Shown: positions 41,122-49,159 of the stretch, piece by piece | Position numbering within the stretch: the first letter of the stretch is position 1 | How the letters are laid out: each line of letters opens with the position of its first letter | NCBI GenBank assembly: GCA_964512675.1 | Contig: CAZEJR010000014.1 | Location: 1 to 59,068 of the forward strand | DNA length: 59,068 bases | Source of the DNA: A07HB70 sp964512675 | GTDB lineage: Archaea; Halobacteriota; Halobacteria; Halobacteriales; Haloferacaceae | Reading direction: 5' to 3' | The notes under the pieces: model-generated | What the model saw: only the letters and a program-made list of their open reading frames with translations | Told to the model about the DNA's origin: nothing | Databases searched by the model: none | Made by a program: the position numbers and the translations under genes

Positions 41122-42057
41122 GTGCGCTGGCGACAGGTTGCGCTCGCGCTCGCTACTGCGCTCGCCGTCGGCTGGGCGGTCCAGCGAATGGCCAACATTC
41201 CAGTCGAAGTCGCCGTCGCCGTTGGTATTCTCATCTACGTCGTGGTCCGCGTCGCACTCGCAACCTTGGGCCGGACGCGACACTACGTACGGAGTGGTGC
41301 AAGTCCAGGACGAGGTAGAACAACCTGCGGGAACTGTGGAAACCGGATCTGGCGCCTCTCAGGCGACTGGATTCTCACCTGTAAACGGTGCGGGTGGCAG
41401 CCGGGGCTACCAGGCGTTCGATGGCTGACGCGGTCGGTTCCGGTGCGACAGTTGTGGCGGTCTATTGAGTGGCAACGCGTCGCGCTCCTCGGCGTTGCAG
41501 GACTCGTCGTGATGATGGGGAGTACCGGTGGCGCTTCCGGCGGGATAGAAGCGGTGACAGCCGATAACCACTCGACTCAGAACCCAGAGACCGCAACCGC
41601 TGTTGACACCGACACTACTTCAGGTATCTCGACGGCGACGGTTGAACGGCAGATCTTTGAGAAAATAAACAAAATCCGGTTGACCCGACACCAGCGGCTG
41701 GAATACAACGAACGCGCGGCTCAAGCTGCTCGTGAACACGCTCGTGATATGGCAGAGAACGACTACTTCTCTCACACCGAACCGAACGGGGAAACCCAAC
41801 GAGAGCGGTACGCGTTCTGTGATGGTGGGGAAAATGTCTATCAGACATGGGTCTACCGTCGCGTCGATGTCGAGCAGGGAACGGAGTATCACACCACGGC
41901 TGCGGGGCTTGCTCAAGGAGTCGTAGACGGTTGGATGAACTCTGAACCGCACCGCGAGGATGGTATTTATCGCCCGGCATGGAAATCCGGCGGCGTTGGA
42001 GTTGCGATCACAGATAATGGAAAGGTCTACGCTGTGATGGGGTTCTGCTCGTCATAG
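41122..42057 (+). CDS. Membrane-anchored CAP/SCP-domain protein with zinc ribbon
   Basis: This 311-residue protein has two N-terminal membrane segments (about residues 6-20 and 27-48). A zinc ribbon follows with cysteines 69, 72, 87 and 90 (CGNCG and CKRCG), then a third hydrophobic segment (VALLGVAGLVVMMG), a Thr-rich linker and a C-terminal CAP domain. CAP hallmarks are AAREHARDMAENDYFSH, GENV in CDGGENVY, and WMNSEPHR. CAP proteins act mostly outside cells, so the zinc ribbon is probably cytoplasmic and the CAP domain external. Codons are clearly less GC-rich than neighbours, suggesting transfer. The function is unknown. Confidence 0.8.
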   Translation: MRWRQVALALATALAVGWAVQRMANIPVEVAVAVGILIYVVVRVALATLGRTRHYVRSGASPGRGRTTCGNCGNRIWRLSGDWILTCKRCGWQPGLPGVRWLTRSVPVRQLWRSIEWQRVALLGVAGLVVMMGSTGGASGGIEAVTADNHSTQNPETATAVDTDTTSGISTATVERQIFEKINKIRLTRHQRLEYNERAAQAAREHARDMAENDYFSHTEPNGETQRERYAFCDGGENVYQTWVYRRVDVEQGTEYHTTAAGLAQGVVDGWMNSEPHREDGIYRPAWKSGGVGVAITDNGKVYAVMGFCSS

Positions 42058-42137
42058 ATCGATCTCTGCGGGAGAATTGACATATCGGCTTGGCGCACCG
42101 ACACCGACTAAGTGCATAGGGAGTCTCCGTACGGGGC

Positions 42138-42644
42138 GTGAGCGACCACGACCACGACCACCACCATCACGACGTCGACGCGCTCGGCGTCGCCGTCCTC
42201 ACCGTCACCTCCACGCGCTCGCTCGACGACGACCCCGCCGGCGACGCGGTCGCCGGACTCGTCGAGGACGCCGGCCACGACGTCGTCACACGCGAGACCG
42301 TCGCTGACGACGACGACACGATCCAGACGCGGGTCGGCGGCCTCGTCGACGGCGACGAGGTCGGGACGGTCGTCACGACGGGCGGAACGGGCGTGACGCC
42401 GGACGACGTGACCGTCGAGGCCGTCGAGGGGCTGTTCGACAAGCGCCTGCCCGGCTTCGGCGAACTGTTCCGCCGCCGGTCGTACGACGAGGTCGGGACG
42501 CGCGTCGTCGGGACGCGCGCGACGGCGGGCGTCGCCGACGGCGTCCCGGTGTTCTGCCTGCCGGGGAGCGAGAACGCGGCGCGGCTCGGGGCCGACCTCG
42601 TGGTCGCCGAGGCGCCACACCTCGCGGGACTGGCGAGGCGGTAA
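42138..42644 (+). CDS. moaB: Molybdenum cofactor biosynthesis protein MoaB/Mog-like
   Basis: This 168-residue protein is of the MoaB/MogA family that adenylates molybdopterin. A His- and Asp-rich start (SDHDHDHHHHDVDALG) is followed by VAVLTVTSTRSLDDDPAGD, VVTTGGTGVTPDDVT with the conserved TGGTG, LPGFGELFRRRSYDEVG, and FCLPGSENAARLG. The His-rich segment could bind metal. The start is GTG at 42138. The gene follows the CAP-domain gene on the same strand. Confidence 0.9.
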   Translation: MSDHDHDHHHHDVDALGVAVLTVTSTRSLDDDPAGDAVAGLVEDAGHDVVTRETVADDDDTIQTRVGGLVDGDEVGTVVTTGGTGVTPDDVTVEAVEGLFDKRLPGFGELFRRRSYDEVGTRVVGTRATAGVADGVPVFCLPGSENAARLGADLVVAEAPHLAGLARR

Positions 42645-42742
42645 GACGACGTCGACACGGCGGTCGTGACGTGGGGTCCGCGGGTCGCCGGCGGGTCGAG
42701 AACGGCAGCCGGGCAGCGCGCGGCGCGCCGTCGACGGCACGT

Positions 42743-42750
42743 TCTTAACC
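42743..42750 (+). promoter_or_regulatory. TATA-like box of ilvD
   Basis: The sequence tcttaacc is an AT-rich run centred about 24 nt before the ATG at 42771. It agrees with the usual haloarchaeal promoter spacing and supports this ATG as the ilvD start. Confidence 0.45.
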
Positions 42751-42770
42751 GCGGACGAGGAGTTGGGTGT

Positions 42771-44528
42771 ATGAGCGAGCAGGCGCCACAGGAGCGGTCG
42801 GGGCGGGACGAGGACGCCGCGTTCGCCGGCGACAAGCCGGAGGACCTGCCGAGCAGCGAGGTGACCGCCGGGGCCGAGCGCGCCCCCCACCGCTCGATGT
42901 TCCGGGCGATGGGCTACGACGACGCCGACCTCTCCTCGCCGATGGTCGCGATCGCGAACCCGGCGGCGGAGATAACGCCGTGCAACGTCCACCTCGACGA
43001 CGTCGCCGACGCCGCCCACGAGGCGATCGACGAGTCGGCGGGGATGCCGATCGAGTTCGGGACGATCACCATCTCGGACGCCATCTCGATGGGGACCGAG
43101 GGGATGAAGGCCTCGCTGGTCTCCCGCGAGATGATCGCCGACTCGGTCGAACTGGTCGCGTTCGGCGAACGGGTCGACGGTCTCGTCGTCGTCGGCGGCT
43201 GTGACAAGAACATGCCGGGGATGATGATGGCCGCGATTCGGACGGACCTGCCGAGCGTCTTTCTCTACGGCGGGTCGATCATGCCCGGCGAACACGACGG
43301 CCGCGAGATCACGATCCAGAACGTCTTCGAGGGCGTCGGTGCCTTCGCACAGGGCGACATATCGGGGCGCGAACTCGACGAGATCGAGCGCCACGCCTGT
43401 CCCGGCGCCGGCTCGTGTGGCGGGATGTTCACCGCGAACACGATGGCGTCGGTCTCGGAGGCGGTCGGATTCGCGCCGCTCGGGAGCGCCAGCCCGCCGG
43501 CGGAGAACGACGCCCGCTACGACGTCGCGCGGACAGCCGGCGACCTCGCCGTCGAGGCCGTCGAGGAGCGCCGGCGTCCCTCCGATTTCCTCTCGAAGGA
43601 GTCCTTCGAGAACGCGATCGCCCTCCAGGTCGCGGTCGGCGGGTCGACGAACGCCGTCCTCCACCTCCTCGCGATGGCGGCGGAGGCGGGCGTCGACCTC
43701 GGTATCGAGGACTTTAACCGTATCAGCCGCCGGACGCCGAAGATCGCCGACCTCCAGCCCGGCGGCGAGCGGGTGATGAACGACCTCCACGAGGTCGGCG
43801 GCGTCCCGGTCGTGTTGAACGAGCTCTCCGAGGCCGGCCTGCTCCACGGCGACGCCCTGACCGTGACGGGCCGGACACTGGCCGAGGAGCTTGCGGCGTA
43901 CGACCCGCCGGCGGTCGCCGACCTCGACGTCGACTTCCTCTACCCCGTCGACGACCCGATCCACAGCCGCGGGGCGATCCGGGTGCTGACCGGCAACCTC
44001 GCGCCCGACGGCGCGGTCATCAAGATCACCGGGAGCGACCACCTCCGCCACGAGGGGCCGGTCCGGGTGTTCGAGAGCGAGGAGCCCGCGATGTCGTACG
44101 TTCAGGAGGGCGACGTCGAGTCCGGCGACGTGATCTGTATCCGGAACGAGGGTCCACAGGGCGGCCCGGGGATGCGCGAGATGCTCGGTGTCACCTCGGC
44201 GGTCGCGGGACAGGGCCACGCCGAGGACGTCGCGCTGTTCACCGACGGGCGGTTCTCCGGCGCGACCCGCGGGTTCTCGATCGGTCACGTCGCCCCGGAG
44301 GCGTTCGTCGGCGGCCCCATCGCCGCGCTCCGCGACGGCGACCGGGTGACGATCGACGTCGACGAACTCGAGCTGTCGGTCGACCTGACCGACGCGGAGA
44401 TCGACGAGCGGCTGGCCGACTGGGAGCCCGAGCCGAACTACGAGAGCGGCGTCCTCGCGAAGTACGGCGCCGCCTTCGGCTCCGCGGCGAACGGCGCGGT
44501 GACGAACCCCGGTCTCACGCGGGACTGA
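42771..44528 (+). CDS. ilvD: Dihydroxy-acid dehydratase
   Basis: IlvD dehydrates dihydroxy acids in branched-chain amino acid synthesis. The 585-residue protein shows HRSMFRAMGYDDADLSSP, VAIANPAAEITPCNVHLDD (a cluster cysteine), VVGGCDKNMPGMMMA, CPGAGSCGGMFTANTMASV (with further Fe-S cysteines), and a C-terminal GRFSGATRGFSIGHV. The three cysteines of the iron-sulfur site are intact. It is a cytoplasmic enzyme. The ATG at 42771 is supported by a TATA-like box. Confidence 0.95.
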   Translation: MSEQAPQERSGRDEDAAFAGDKPEDLPSSEVTAGAERAPHRSMFRAMGYDDADLSSPMVAIANPAAEITPCNVHLDDVADAAHEAIDESAGMPIEFGTITISDAISMGTEGMKASLVSREMIADSVELVAFGERVDGLVVVGGCDKNMPGMMMAAIRTDLPSVFLYGGSIMPGEHDGREITIQNVFEGVGAFAQGDISGRELDEIERHACPGAGSCGGMFTANTMASVSEAVGFAPLGSASPPAENDARYDVARTAGDLAVEAVEERRRPSDFLSKESFENAIALQVAVGGSTNAVLHLLAMAAEAGVDLGIEDFNRISRRTPKIADLQPGGERVMNDLHEVGGVPVVLNELSEAGLLHGDALTVTGRTLAEELAAYDPPAVADLDVDFLYPVDDPIHSRGAIRVLTGNLAPDGAVIKITGSDHLRHEGPVRVFESEEPAMSYVQEGDVESGDVICIRNEGPQGGPGMREMLGVTSAVAGQGHAEDVALFTDGRFSGATRGFSIGHVAPEAFVGGPIAALRDGDRVTIDVDELELSVDLTDAEIDERLADWEPEPNYESGVLAKYGAAFGSAANGAVTNPGLTRD

Positions 44529-44536
44529 CCGGCTGG

Positions 44537-45214
44537 CTACGCGACCCAGCGGACCGTCGGCCCCGCCCCGTCCGGCGCCCGGCGGAAGGAGAGGTCGGTC
44601 GGAAACGCCGTCGTGAACACCAGACGTCCGTCGAGGCCGTCGAACGTTCCGACCCGGTCTTCGTCGGGGAGCGTTCCGCGAACCCGCTCCATCGCCGTCC
44701 GGTCCGGGGCCGACGTCTCGTCGCGCAGGTCGACGAGCGTCCACGCGTCCGCCGAGACGGTCGCCGGGTCGTCGCCGCGGTTCCGGTACTCGACGGACGC
44801 CTCGACCCACGTCTCGCCGTCCGGCGGTTCGAGCGGCGCGTCGTCGCGGTACTCGACGCGCAGGTCCCGCGCCGGAATCTCGTCGGTCCGGTCGAACTTG
44901 CTGACCCGGGCCTCCAGGCGCGTGCCTGGCGACGGGACTGTCGTCCACTCCCCGAGGGAGACCCGCACCTCCGAGGGGACCGGCGTCGGCGAGGGGGTCG
45001 GCGTCGGTGAGGGGGTCGGCGTCGGTGAGGGGGTCGGCGTCGGCGAGGGAGTCGGACTCGCCGTCGGCGTCGTAGTCGCGTCGGACGTGTCGGCGCCGAC
45101 GACTTGGACGTCTCCGGGCGTCGCCGTGTCCGGCGGCGTGGTGTCGTCGTCCGCCGACGAGCCACACCCGGCGAGGAGCGCAACGCCCGCGGCGAGAAAG
45201 AGCCGCCTGTTCAC
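44537..45214 (-). CDS. Lipoprotein with Ser-Pro-Thr repeat linker
   Basis: The 225-residue protein starts with a lipoprotein signal (LFLAAGVALLAGC, lipobox LAGC) and is probably lipid-anchored outside the cell. A linker of repeated SPTPTP units follows, then a folded domain (VRVSLGEWTTVPSPGT, ARDLRVEYRDDAPLEPPDGE). It is convergent with ilvD, its stop lying 9 nt from it. The repeats are encoded by an 18-nt tandem array. The function is unknown. Confidence 0.75.
   Translation of the reverse strand: MNRRLFLAAGVALLAGCGSSADDDTTPPDTATPGDVQVVGADTSDATTTPTASPTPSPTPTPSPTPTPSPTPTPSPTPVPSEVRVSLGEWTTVPSPGTRLEARVSKFDRTDEIPARDLRVEYRDDAPLEPPDGETWVEASVEYRNRGDDPATVSADAWTLVDLRDETSAPDRTAMERVRGTLPDEDRVGTFDGLDGRLVFTTAFPTDLSFRRAPDGAGPTVRWVA
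44982..45053. repeat. 18-nt tandem repeat, four copies
   Basis: Four copies of an 18-base unit similar to ggcgtcggcgagggggtc lie in direct order at 44982-44999, 45000-45017, 45018-45035 and 45036-45053. They differ by one or two bases. They encode the SPTPTP linker of the minus-strand lipoprotein and could change length by slippage. Confidence 0.85.
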
Positions 45215-45279
45215 AGCGGCCCTTCTCGGCGTGACAGCATACCTGTTGTGGACCGGGCGTGCCGACGCGTGTTACTGTA

Positions 45280-45350
45280 TGGGACCGCCGTGATTCGAAC
45301 ACGGGTCCAACGCACCCCATGCGCAGAGGATACCACTACCCCACGGTCCC
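45280..45350 (-). tRNA. tRNA-Pro (anticodon GGG)
   Basis: The minus-strand sequence folds as a tRNA. The acceptor stem pairs GGGACCG with CGGTCCC. The D arm contains GGGTAGTGGTATCC. The anticodon loop reads ATGGGGT, so the anticodon is GGG, decoding Pro. The T arm is CCGTG, TTCGAAT, CACGG. The discriminator is A, and no CCA is encoded, as is common in haloarchaea. It lies downstream of the truB operon on the same strand. Confidence 0.9.
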
Positions 45351-45404
45351 TCACCGCTCAGATCGTCTGTCCGACTCTTAATCGCTTCGTCTCCGCCCCG
45401 CCGG

Positions 45405-46310
45405 TCAGACCAGCACGCGGCCCAGGTCGACGACCTCGCCACGGTCTGCGCCGGGGTCGCCGACGAGCGTCCCGAGACAGACGGCGGCGCCGTCGGGCGT
45501 GTAGACGGCCACCCGGTCGCGCTGCTCCGGGTCGCCCTCGACGTCGATGACACCGGGCGCGTAGACCGGCGCGCCCTCGGCTACCTCGCGGGCGGCGGAG
45601 GGCGCGACGGTCAGGCCCGGCAGACCATCGAGTAGCCGTTCGGCGGGCGCGACGGCCTCGCGGAGGGGGTCGGGGTCGCCATCGCGGGCGAACGCGAGGG
45701 CGTCGGCGAACGCGTGGAGGTTCACGAGGTCGGTCTCGTCGAACGGACCGGTGCCGGTCCGGCGGAGGTGGCCCATGTGCGCGCCGGTGCCGAGCGCCAG
45801 CCCGAGGTCGTGACAGAGCTTCCGAACGTAGGTGCCGGACTCGCACGCGACCCGGAGCAGGGCGCGGCGCGTCTCGACCTCGAGGGCGTCGAGAGCGTAC
45901 ACCTCGCGGACGCGAAGGCGGCGCGCGACGGCGCTCCGGCGTGGCGGCTTCTGGTAGAGCCGTCCCTCGAACGCCGCGAGCGTCGCGTCGAGGTCCGCCG
46001 GCGCCGGACCGTGGAGTTCCAGAACCGCGACGTACTCCTTCGGCGCGGTCCGGAACCGCTCGACGAGGCGGGTTGCGGCGCCCAGCATCGTCGGGAGCGA
46101 CCCCGTCACCTTCGGGTCAAGCGTGCCGGCGTGGGCGGCGTCGTCGACTCCCGGCCCGCCGTCGAGTGCGGTCAGCGCGTCGGTGACCATCTGCCGGACC
46201 CACGCGGCGACCTGGTGGGCGGACGGACCGGGCGGCTTGTCGAGGTTGACGACGCCGAACCGCAGGAGCGAAGCGGGCGAGCGCTCGGCGGGCGGACCGC
46301 GCTCGATCAC
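45405..46310 (-). CDS. truB: tRNA/rRNA pseudouridine synthase Cbf5 (TruB family)
   Basis: Cbf5 isomerises uridine in tRNA (U55) and, with H/ACA RNAs, in rRNA. The about 301-residue protein has VVNLDKPPGPSAHQVA, the catalytic Asp in AHAGTLDPKVTGSLP, RLYQKPPRRSAVARR, VACESGTYVRKLCHDLG, HLRRTGTGPFDE, and a C-terminal PUA domain (EGAPVYAPGVIDVEGD). The GTG at 46310 is chosen because it starts one base after the cmk stop. It is the last gene of adk-DUF106-cmk-truB, followed by tRNA-Pro. Confidence 0.92.
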   Translation of the reverse strand: MIERGPPAERSPASLLRFGVVNLDKPPGPSAHQVAAWVRQMVTDALTALDGGPGVDDAAHAGTLDPKVTGSLPTMLGAATRLVERFRTAPKEYVAVLELHGPAPADLDATLAAFEGRLYQKPPRRSAVARRLRVREVYALDALEVETRRALLRVACESGTYVRKLCHDLGLALGTGAHMGHLRRTGTGPFDETDLVNLHAFADALAFARDGDPDPLREAVAPAERLLDGLPGLTVAPSAAREVAEGAPVYAPGVIDVEGDPEQRDRVAVYTPDGAAVCLGTLVGDPGADRGEVVDLGRVLV

Positions 46311-46311
46311 G

Positions 46312-46908
46312 CTACTCGGCGTCGGCGCGCCGGAACTCGTGACAGACACCCTCGACTGGCATCGCGCCCTCGTCGCTCCCGTCTGTGTACGACTCGACGG
46401 CGGTGTGGACGACCTCGGTCGCGGCGTCCGGCCCCCACCGCGCCGTGTTGACGACGATGTCGTAGATCGAGAGGTCGTCGATGTCGATGTCGTAGTACGT
46501 CCGGTAGCGCTTTGCCTCGCTCTCGGTCCGCCGGCGCGTCTCCTCGCGGACGGCGGCGGCGGGTTTGTCCTCGCGCGCGGCGATGCGTTCGACCCGGACG
46601 GCCAGCGGTGCGGTCAGCCATACCCGGATGTCGGCGGCGTCGCCCGCGAGCCAGCCGGCGAGACGCGACTCCAGCACGAGGTCGTCGCGGCGCCGCGCGA
46701 GGTCGTACTGCCGCCGGTCGAGGTCGTAGTCGATGTCTGGCTCGTCCTCCGCGAGTTCGTTCAACTCGACCGGCGAGAGCCCGCGCTCGTCGGCAACGGC
46801 CCGGAAGATATCGCCGCCGCTTACGTGCTCGTAGCCGAGCGCCTCGGCGAGCGCCGCCGCGAGCGTCGACTTCCCGCCGCCGGCGGGCCCCGAGACGGTT
46901 ATCAGCAT
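46312..46908 (-). CDS. cmk: Cytidylate kinase
   Basis: Cmk phosphorylates CMP or dCMP. The 198-residue protein is of the short archaeal type: MLITVSGPAGGGKSTLA with the P-loop, VSGGDIFRAVADERGLS, LVLESRLAGWLAGD, and RRTESEAKRYRTYYDID. The ATG at 46908 starts the P-loop strand; a further ATG five codons up would add a stretch unlike the family. Its TAG is one base from the truB GTG, showing cotranscription. DUF106 and adk precede it. Confidence 0.92.
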   Translation of the reverse strand: MLITVSGPAGGGKSTLAAALAEALGYEHVSGGDIFRAVADERGLSPVELNELAEDEPDIDYDLDRRQYDLARRRDDLVLESRLAGWLAGDAADIRVWLTAPLAVRVERIAAREDKPAAAVREETRRRTESEAKRYRTYYDIDIDDLSIYDIVVNTARWGPDAATEVVHTAVESYTDGSDEGAMPVEGVCHEFRRADAE

Positions 46909-46953
46909 ACCACGGGTCGGCACCGACCGGTCAAAGAAGTTGCTATGGACGCG

Positions 46954-47862
46954 CTACGACGGGCTCGGGCTGATGTCGATGTTCAGCCCCTTGCGGATGA
47001 TCTGGGTGAACCCCATCGAGCAGACGAAGTACCAGAGGATCCACACCTGGACCGGACCGACCGCGGGGTCACGCCACTCGAGCGCGCCCCGGAGCGGGAT
47101 GGTGATCGTCCCCGGATCGATATGCTGGGTGCCGCCGCCGATACCGAGCGCCCAGTACATCCAGAGGAACACGGGGATCGTAAAGAACATGATCCAGACC
47201 ATCGGGCGGAACTGCTCTTTGAACATCCCGAGCTGGTCGCCCATCATCTCCATCTGCTCGTCCTGGAGGCGGTCGAGCGCCTCCTGGTCGTCGCGCTCCT
47301 TTGCTGCCTCGCGGCGCTCCTGGAGGTCCTGCATCTGTGCCTGGTACTGCCCCATCTTCTCCGTGTTCATCAGGTTCGCCTGGAGCAGCGTCGAGTACAG
47401 TCCCGTCGCCATGGCGAGCACCATCACGACGACGTAGAACGGGAGCGCCTGCTCGAGCGGACCGAGCGCCACGTCCATGACGCCGCCGATGACGTCGCGG
47501 AGCGGCTGCCACGCGTAGGCGACGAAAAACGCCATCGTCACCCCGGCGGCACCCTTGTCGTAGGTCGACCACGTCGTCTCCTCGACGTCGCCGTCGGCGA
47601 CGGTATCGCCGTCGACGGCGGCGTCGCCGTCGCCGACCACCGCGCGGATCGCCTCCGAGTCGGCGAGTTCGAAGCCGTCGTCGCCGTCGACGAGCACACC
47701 CTGTTCGATCAGTCGCCCCCAGTGCCCGCTGGAGACGTCGTCGCGGACGTCGGCCCAGCGCACCGTGCCGTTCTCGGCGCGCGAGAGCACCGTCTCGACG
47801 GCGTCGCGCATCTCGGGGTCGTCCCCCACGAGGTCGCGGACGGTCCGTTCGGTCCGAGCCAT
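46954..47862 (-). CDS. DUF106 membrane protein (YidC/Get1/EMC3-like)
   Basis: DUF106 proteins are archaeal relatives of the Oxa1/YidC/Get1/EMC3 insertases and probably help insert membrane proteins. The 302-residue protein has about 100 acidic cytoplasmic residues, then a hydrophobic segment (GVTMAFFVAYAWQPL), VVVMVLAMATGLYSTLLQAN, a hydrophilic coiled-coil loop (MQDLQERREAAKERDDQEAL), and further helices (VWIMFFTIPVFLWMYWALG). Its position between adk and cmk is conserved in archaea. The start is ATG at 47862. Confidence 0.9.
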   Translation of the reverse strand: MARTERTVRDLVGDDPEMRDAVETVLSRAENGTVRWADVRDDVSSGHWGRLIEQGVLVDGDDGFELADSEAIRAVVGDGDAAVDGDTVADGDVEETTWSTYDKGAAGVTMAFFVAYAWQPLRDVIGGVMDVALGPLEQALPFYVVVMVLAMATGLYSTLLQANLMNTEKMGQYQAQMQDLQERREAAKERDDQEALDRLQDEQMEMMGDQLGMFKEQFRPMVWIMFFTIPVFLWMYWALGIGGGTQHIDPGTITIPLRGALEWRDPAVGPVQVWILWYFVCSMGFTQIIRKGLNIDISPSPS

Positions 47863-47911
47863 CGAGACGACGTAGGTCGTCGTAGAATAAGAAGGGTCCG
47901 CTCTCGCCGTC

Positions 47912-48538
47912 CTACGGCTCGACCGTCTCGCGCAGCGCCGCGAACACCTCGTCGGGCGTCCCGTCGCCGTCCACCTCGACCAGCTGGCCGGCCTCGCGGT
48001 AGTGCTCGACCACCGGCGCGGTGTTCTCCTCGTACACCCGGAGACGCTCGCGCACGGTGTCGTCGGTGTCGTCGTCGCGCTGGACTAGGTCGGCGCCACA
48101 GTCGTCGCAGATCCCGTCCTCGGCGGGGGGCGCGAACTCGACGTGGTACGTCGCGTCGCAGTCCGGGCAGACTCGCCGACCCGTCAGCCGCCGGACGAGC
48201 TCCGCCTCTGGCACCGAGAGGAAGGCGACGACGTCGAGATCGACCATGTCCGCGAGGAACTCCGCCTGGTTGAGGGTCCGCGGATAGCCGTCGAGGACGA
48301 ACCCGTCGGCGTCGGCGAGCGCCTCGACGACGATCTCGTTTACCACCGGGTCGGGCACGAGTTCGCCCGCCTCCATGTACTCGCGCGGCGTCCCGTGGTC
48401 GGTCTCGACGTCCCGGTTCGCGCGGAGCGCGTCGCCCGTCGTGACGTGGTCGACGCCGTACTCGTCCGCGAGTCGCGTACTCTGCGTGCCCTTTCCCGCG
48501 CCGGGGGGGCCGAGCAGGAGGATTCGTGGCTGACTCAC
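47912..48538 (-). CDS. adk: Adenylate kinase
   Basis: Adk balances ATP + AMP with 2 ADP. The 208-residue protein is of the bacterial-type long-lid form: LLLGPPGAGKGTQS P-loop, VTTGDALRANR, VLDGYPRTLNQAEFL, GRRVCPDCDATYHVEF and ICDDCGADLVQRDDD (lid with four zinc cysteines). It has the expected length. The GTG at 48538 begins SQPRILLLGPPG. It heads the minus-strand block with DUF106, cmk and truB. Confidence 0.95.
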   Translation of the reverse strand: MSQPRILLLGPPGAGKGTQSTRLADEYGVDHVTTGDALRANRDVETDHGTPREYMEAGELVPDPVVNEIVVEALADADGFVLDGYPRTLNQAEFLADMVDLDVVAFLSVPEAELVRRLTGRRVCPDCDATYHVEFAPPAEDGICDDCGADLVQRDDDTDDTVRERLRVYEENTAPVVEHYREAGQLVEVDGDGTPDEVFAALRETVEP

Positions 48539-48617
48539 GCCGTGACAGACCGTCTACGCGCATTTGTATCTCCTCATCTCCCGGCGTCGGGCCGCCGTCC
48601 GTGAGGCTCCCGCCCCC

Positions 48618-48626
48618 GTTTAACCG
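48618..48626 (+). promoter_or_regulatory. TATA-like box before the gene at 48649
   Basis: The AT-rich gtttaaccg lies about 27 nt before the GTG at 48649, typical for a leaderless haloarchaeal transcript, and supports that start. Confidence 0.45.
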
Positions 48627-48648
48627 TGCGCGCGCCCGACCGGGGCGC

Positions 48649-49089
48649 GTGACCCGATTCGACGCAGCCGACCCCGCCGACCGCCGGAAGCTCGTCGCCG
48701 ACGCGGTCCAGGCGCACCGCGAGCGTGGAAGCGAGTTCCTGACCGTTCAGGGGGCGTGGAACGGCGGGGAGGAGACGCTCGCCGACCTCGGCGACGACGG
48801 CGACGACGGCGACGGCGGCGACGAGGAGCCGGACCCCTGGGTACAGTTCGGCGACCGCACGTTCAACCTCGACGTGACCGACGAGGAGCTGGCGCGGCTT
48901 GAGGCCCTGCTGAACGACTATCCGGAGTTCCGGGTCGAGGCGCGCGAGTCGCCGGAGACGGCCGAGGGGACGAACGTGCGTATCACGGCAAAGTCCGACG
49001 CCGGTCGGCTCGCGGCGTTCGTCGACGACGCGTTCCTGCGAGTGTACGACGCGCCGAAGGACTACCGGCTCTGGGTCGCGGCGGTGTGA
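48649..49089 (+). CDS. Haloarchaeal protein of unknown function
   Basis: This 146-residue protein has a Gly/Asp-rich loop (DDGDDGDGGDEEPD) inside an otherwise folded sequence: TRFDAADPADRRKLVADAV, SEFLTVQGAWNGGEETLADL, TFNLDVTDEELARLEALL, and FVDDAFLRVYDAPKDYRLW. The composition is typical of a cytoplasmic haloarchaeal protein. I recognise no characterised domain. The GTG at 48649 has a TATA-like box about 27 nt upstream. Confidence 0.65.
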   Translation: MTRFDAADPADRRKLVADAVQAHRERGSEFLTVQGAWNGGEETLADLGDDGDDGDGGDEEPDPWVQFGDRTFNLDVTDEELARLEALLNDYPEFRVEARESPETAEGTNVRITAKSDAGRLAAFVDDAFLRVYDAPKDYRLWVAAV

Positions 49090-49159
49090 GCGGAGCGCGG
49101 CGGGCCGACCGGGTGGGTCAGAGCGGAGCCGTTTAGCGCCTCGGCGCACTCGCCCGGCT

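Noticed and set aside
44982..45053. CRISPR-like array
   Set aside because: The units are contiguous with no spacers and encode a Ser-Pro-Thr linker, so this is a coding tandem repeat.
42108..45320. A 1070-codon minus-strand frame
   Set aside because: It is antisense to moaB and ilvD with basic composition. High-GC DNA commonly leaves such shadow frames open.
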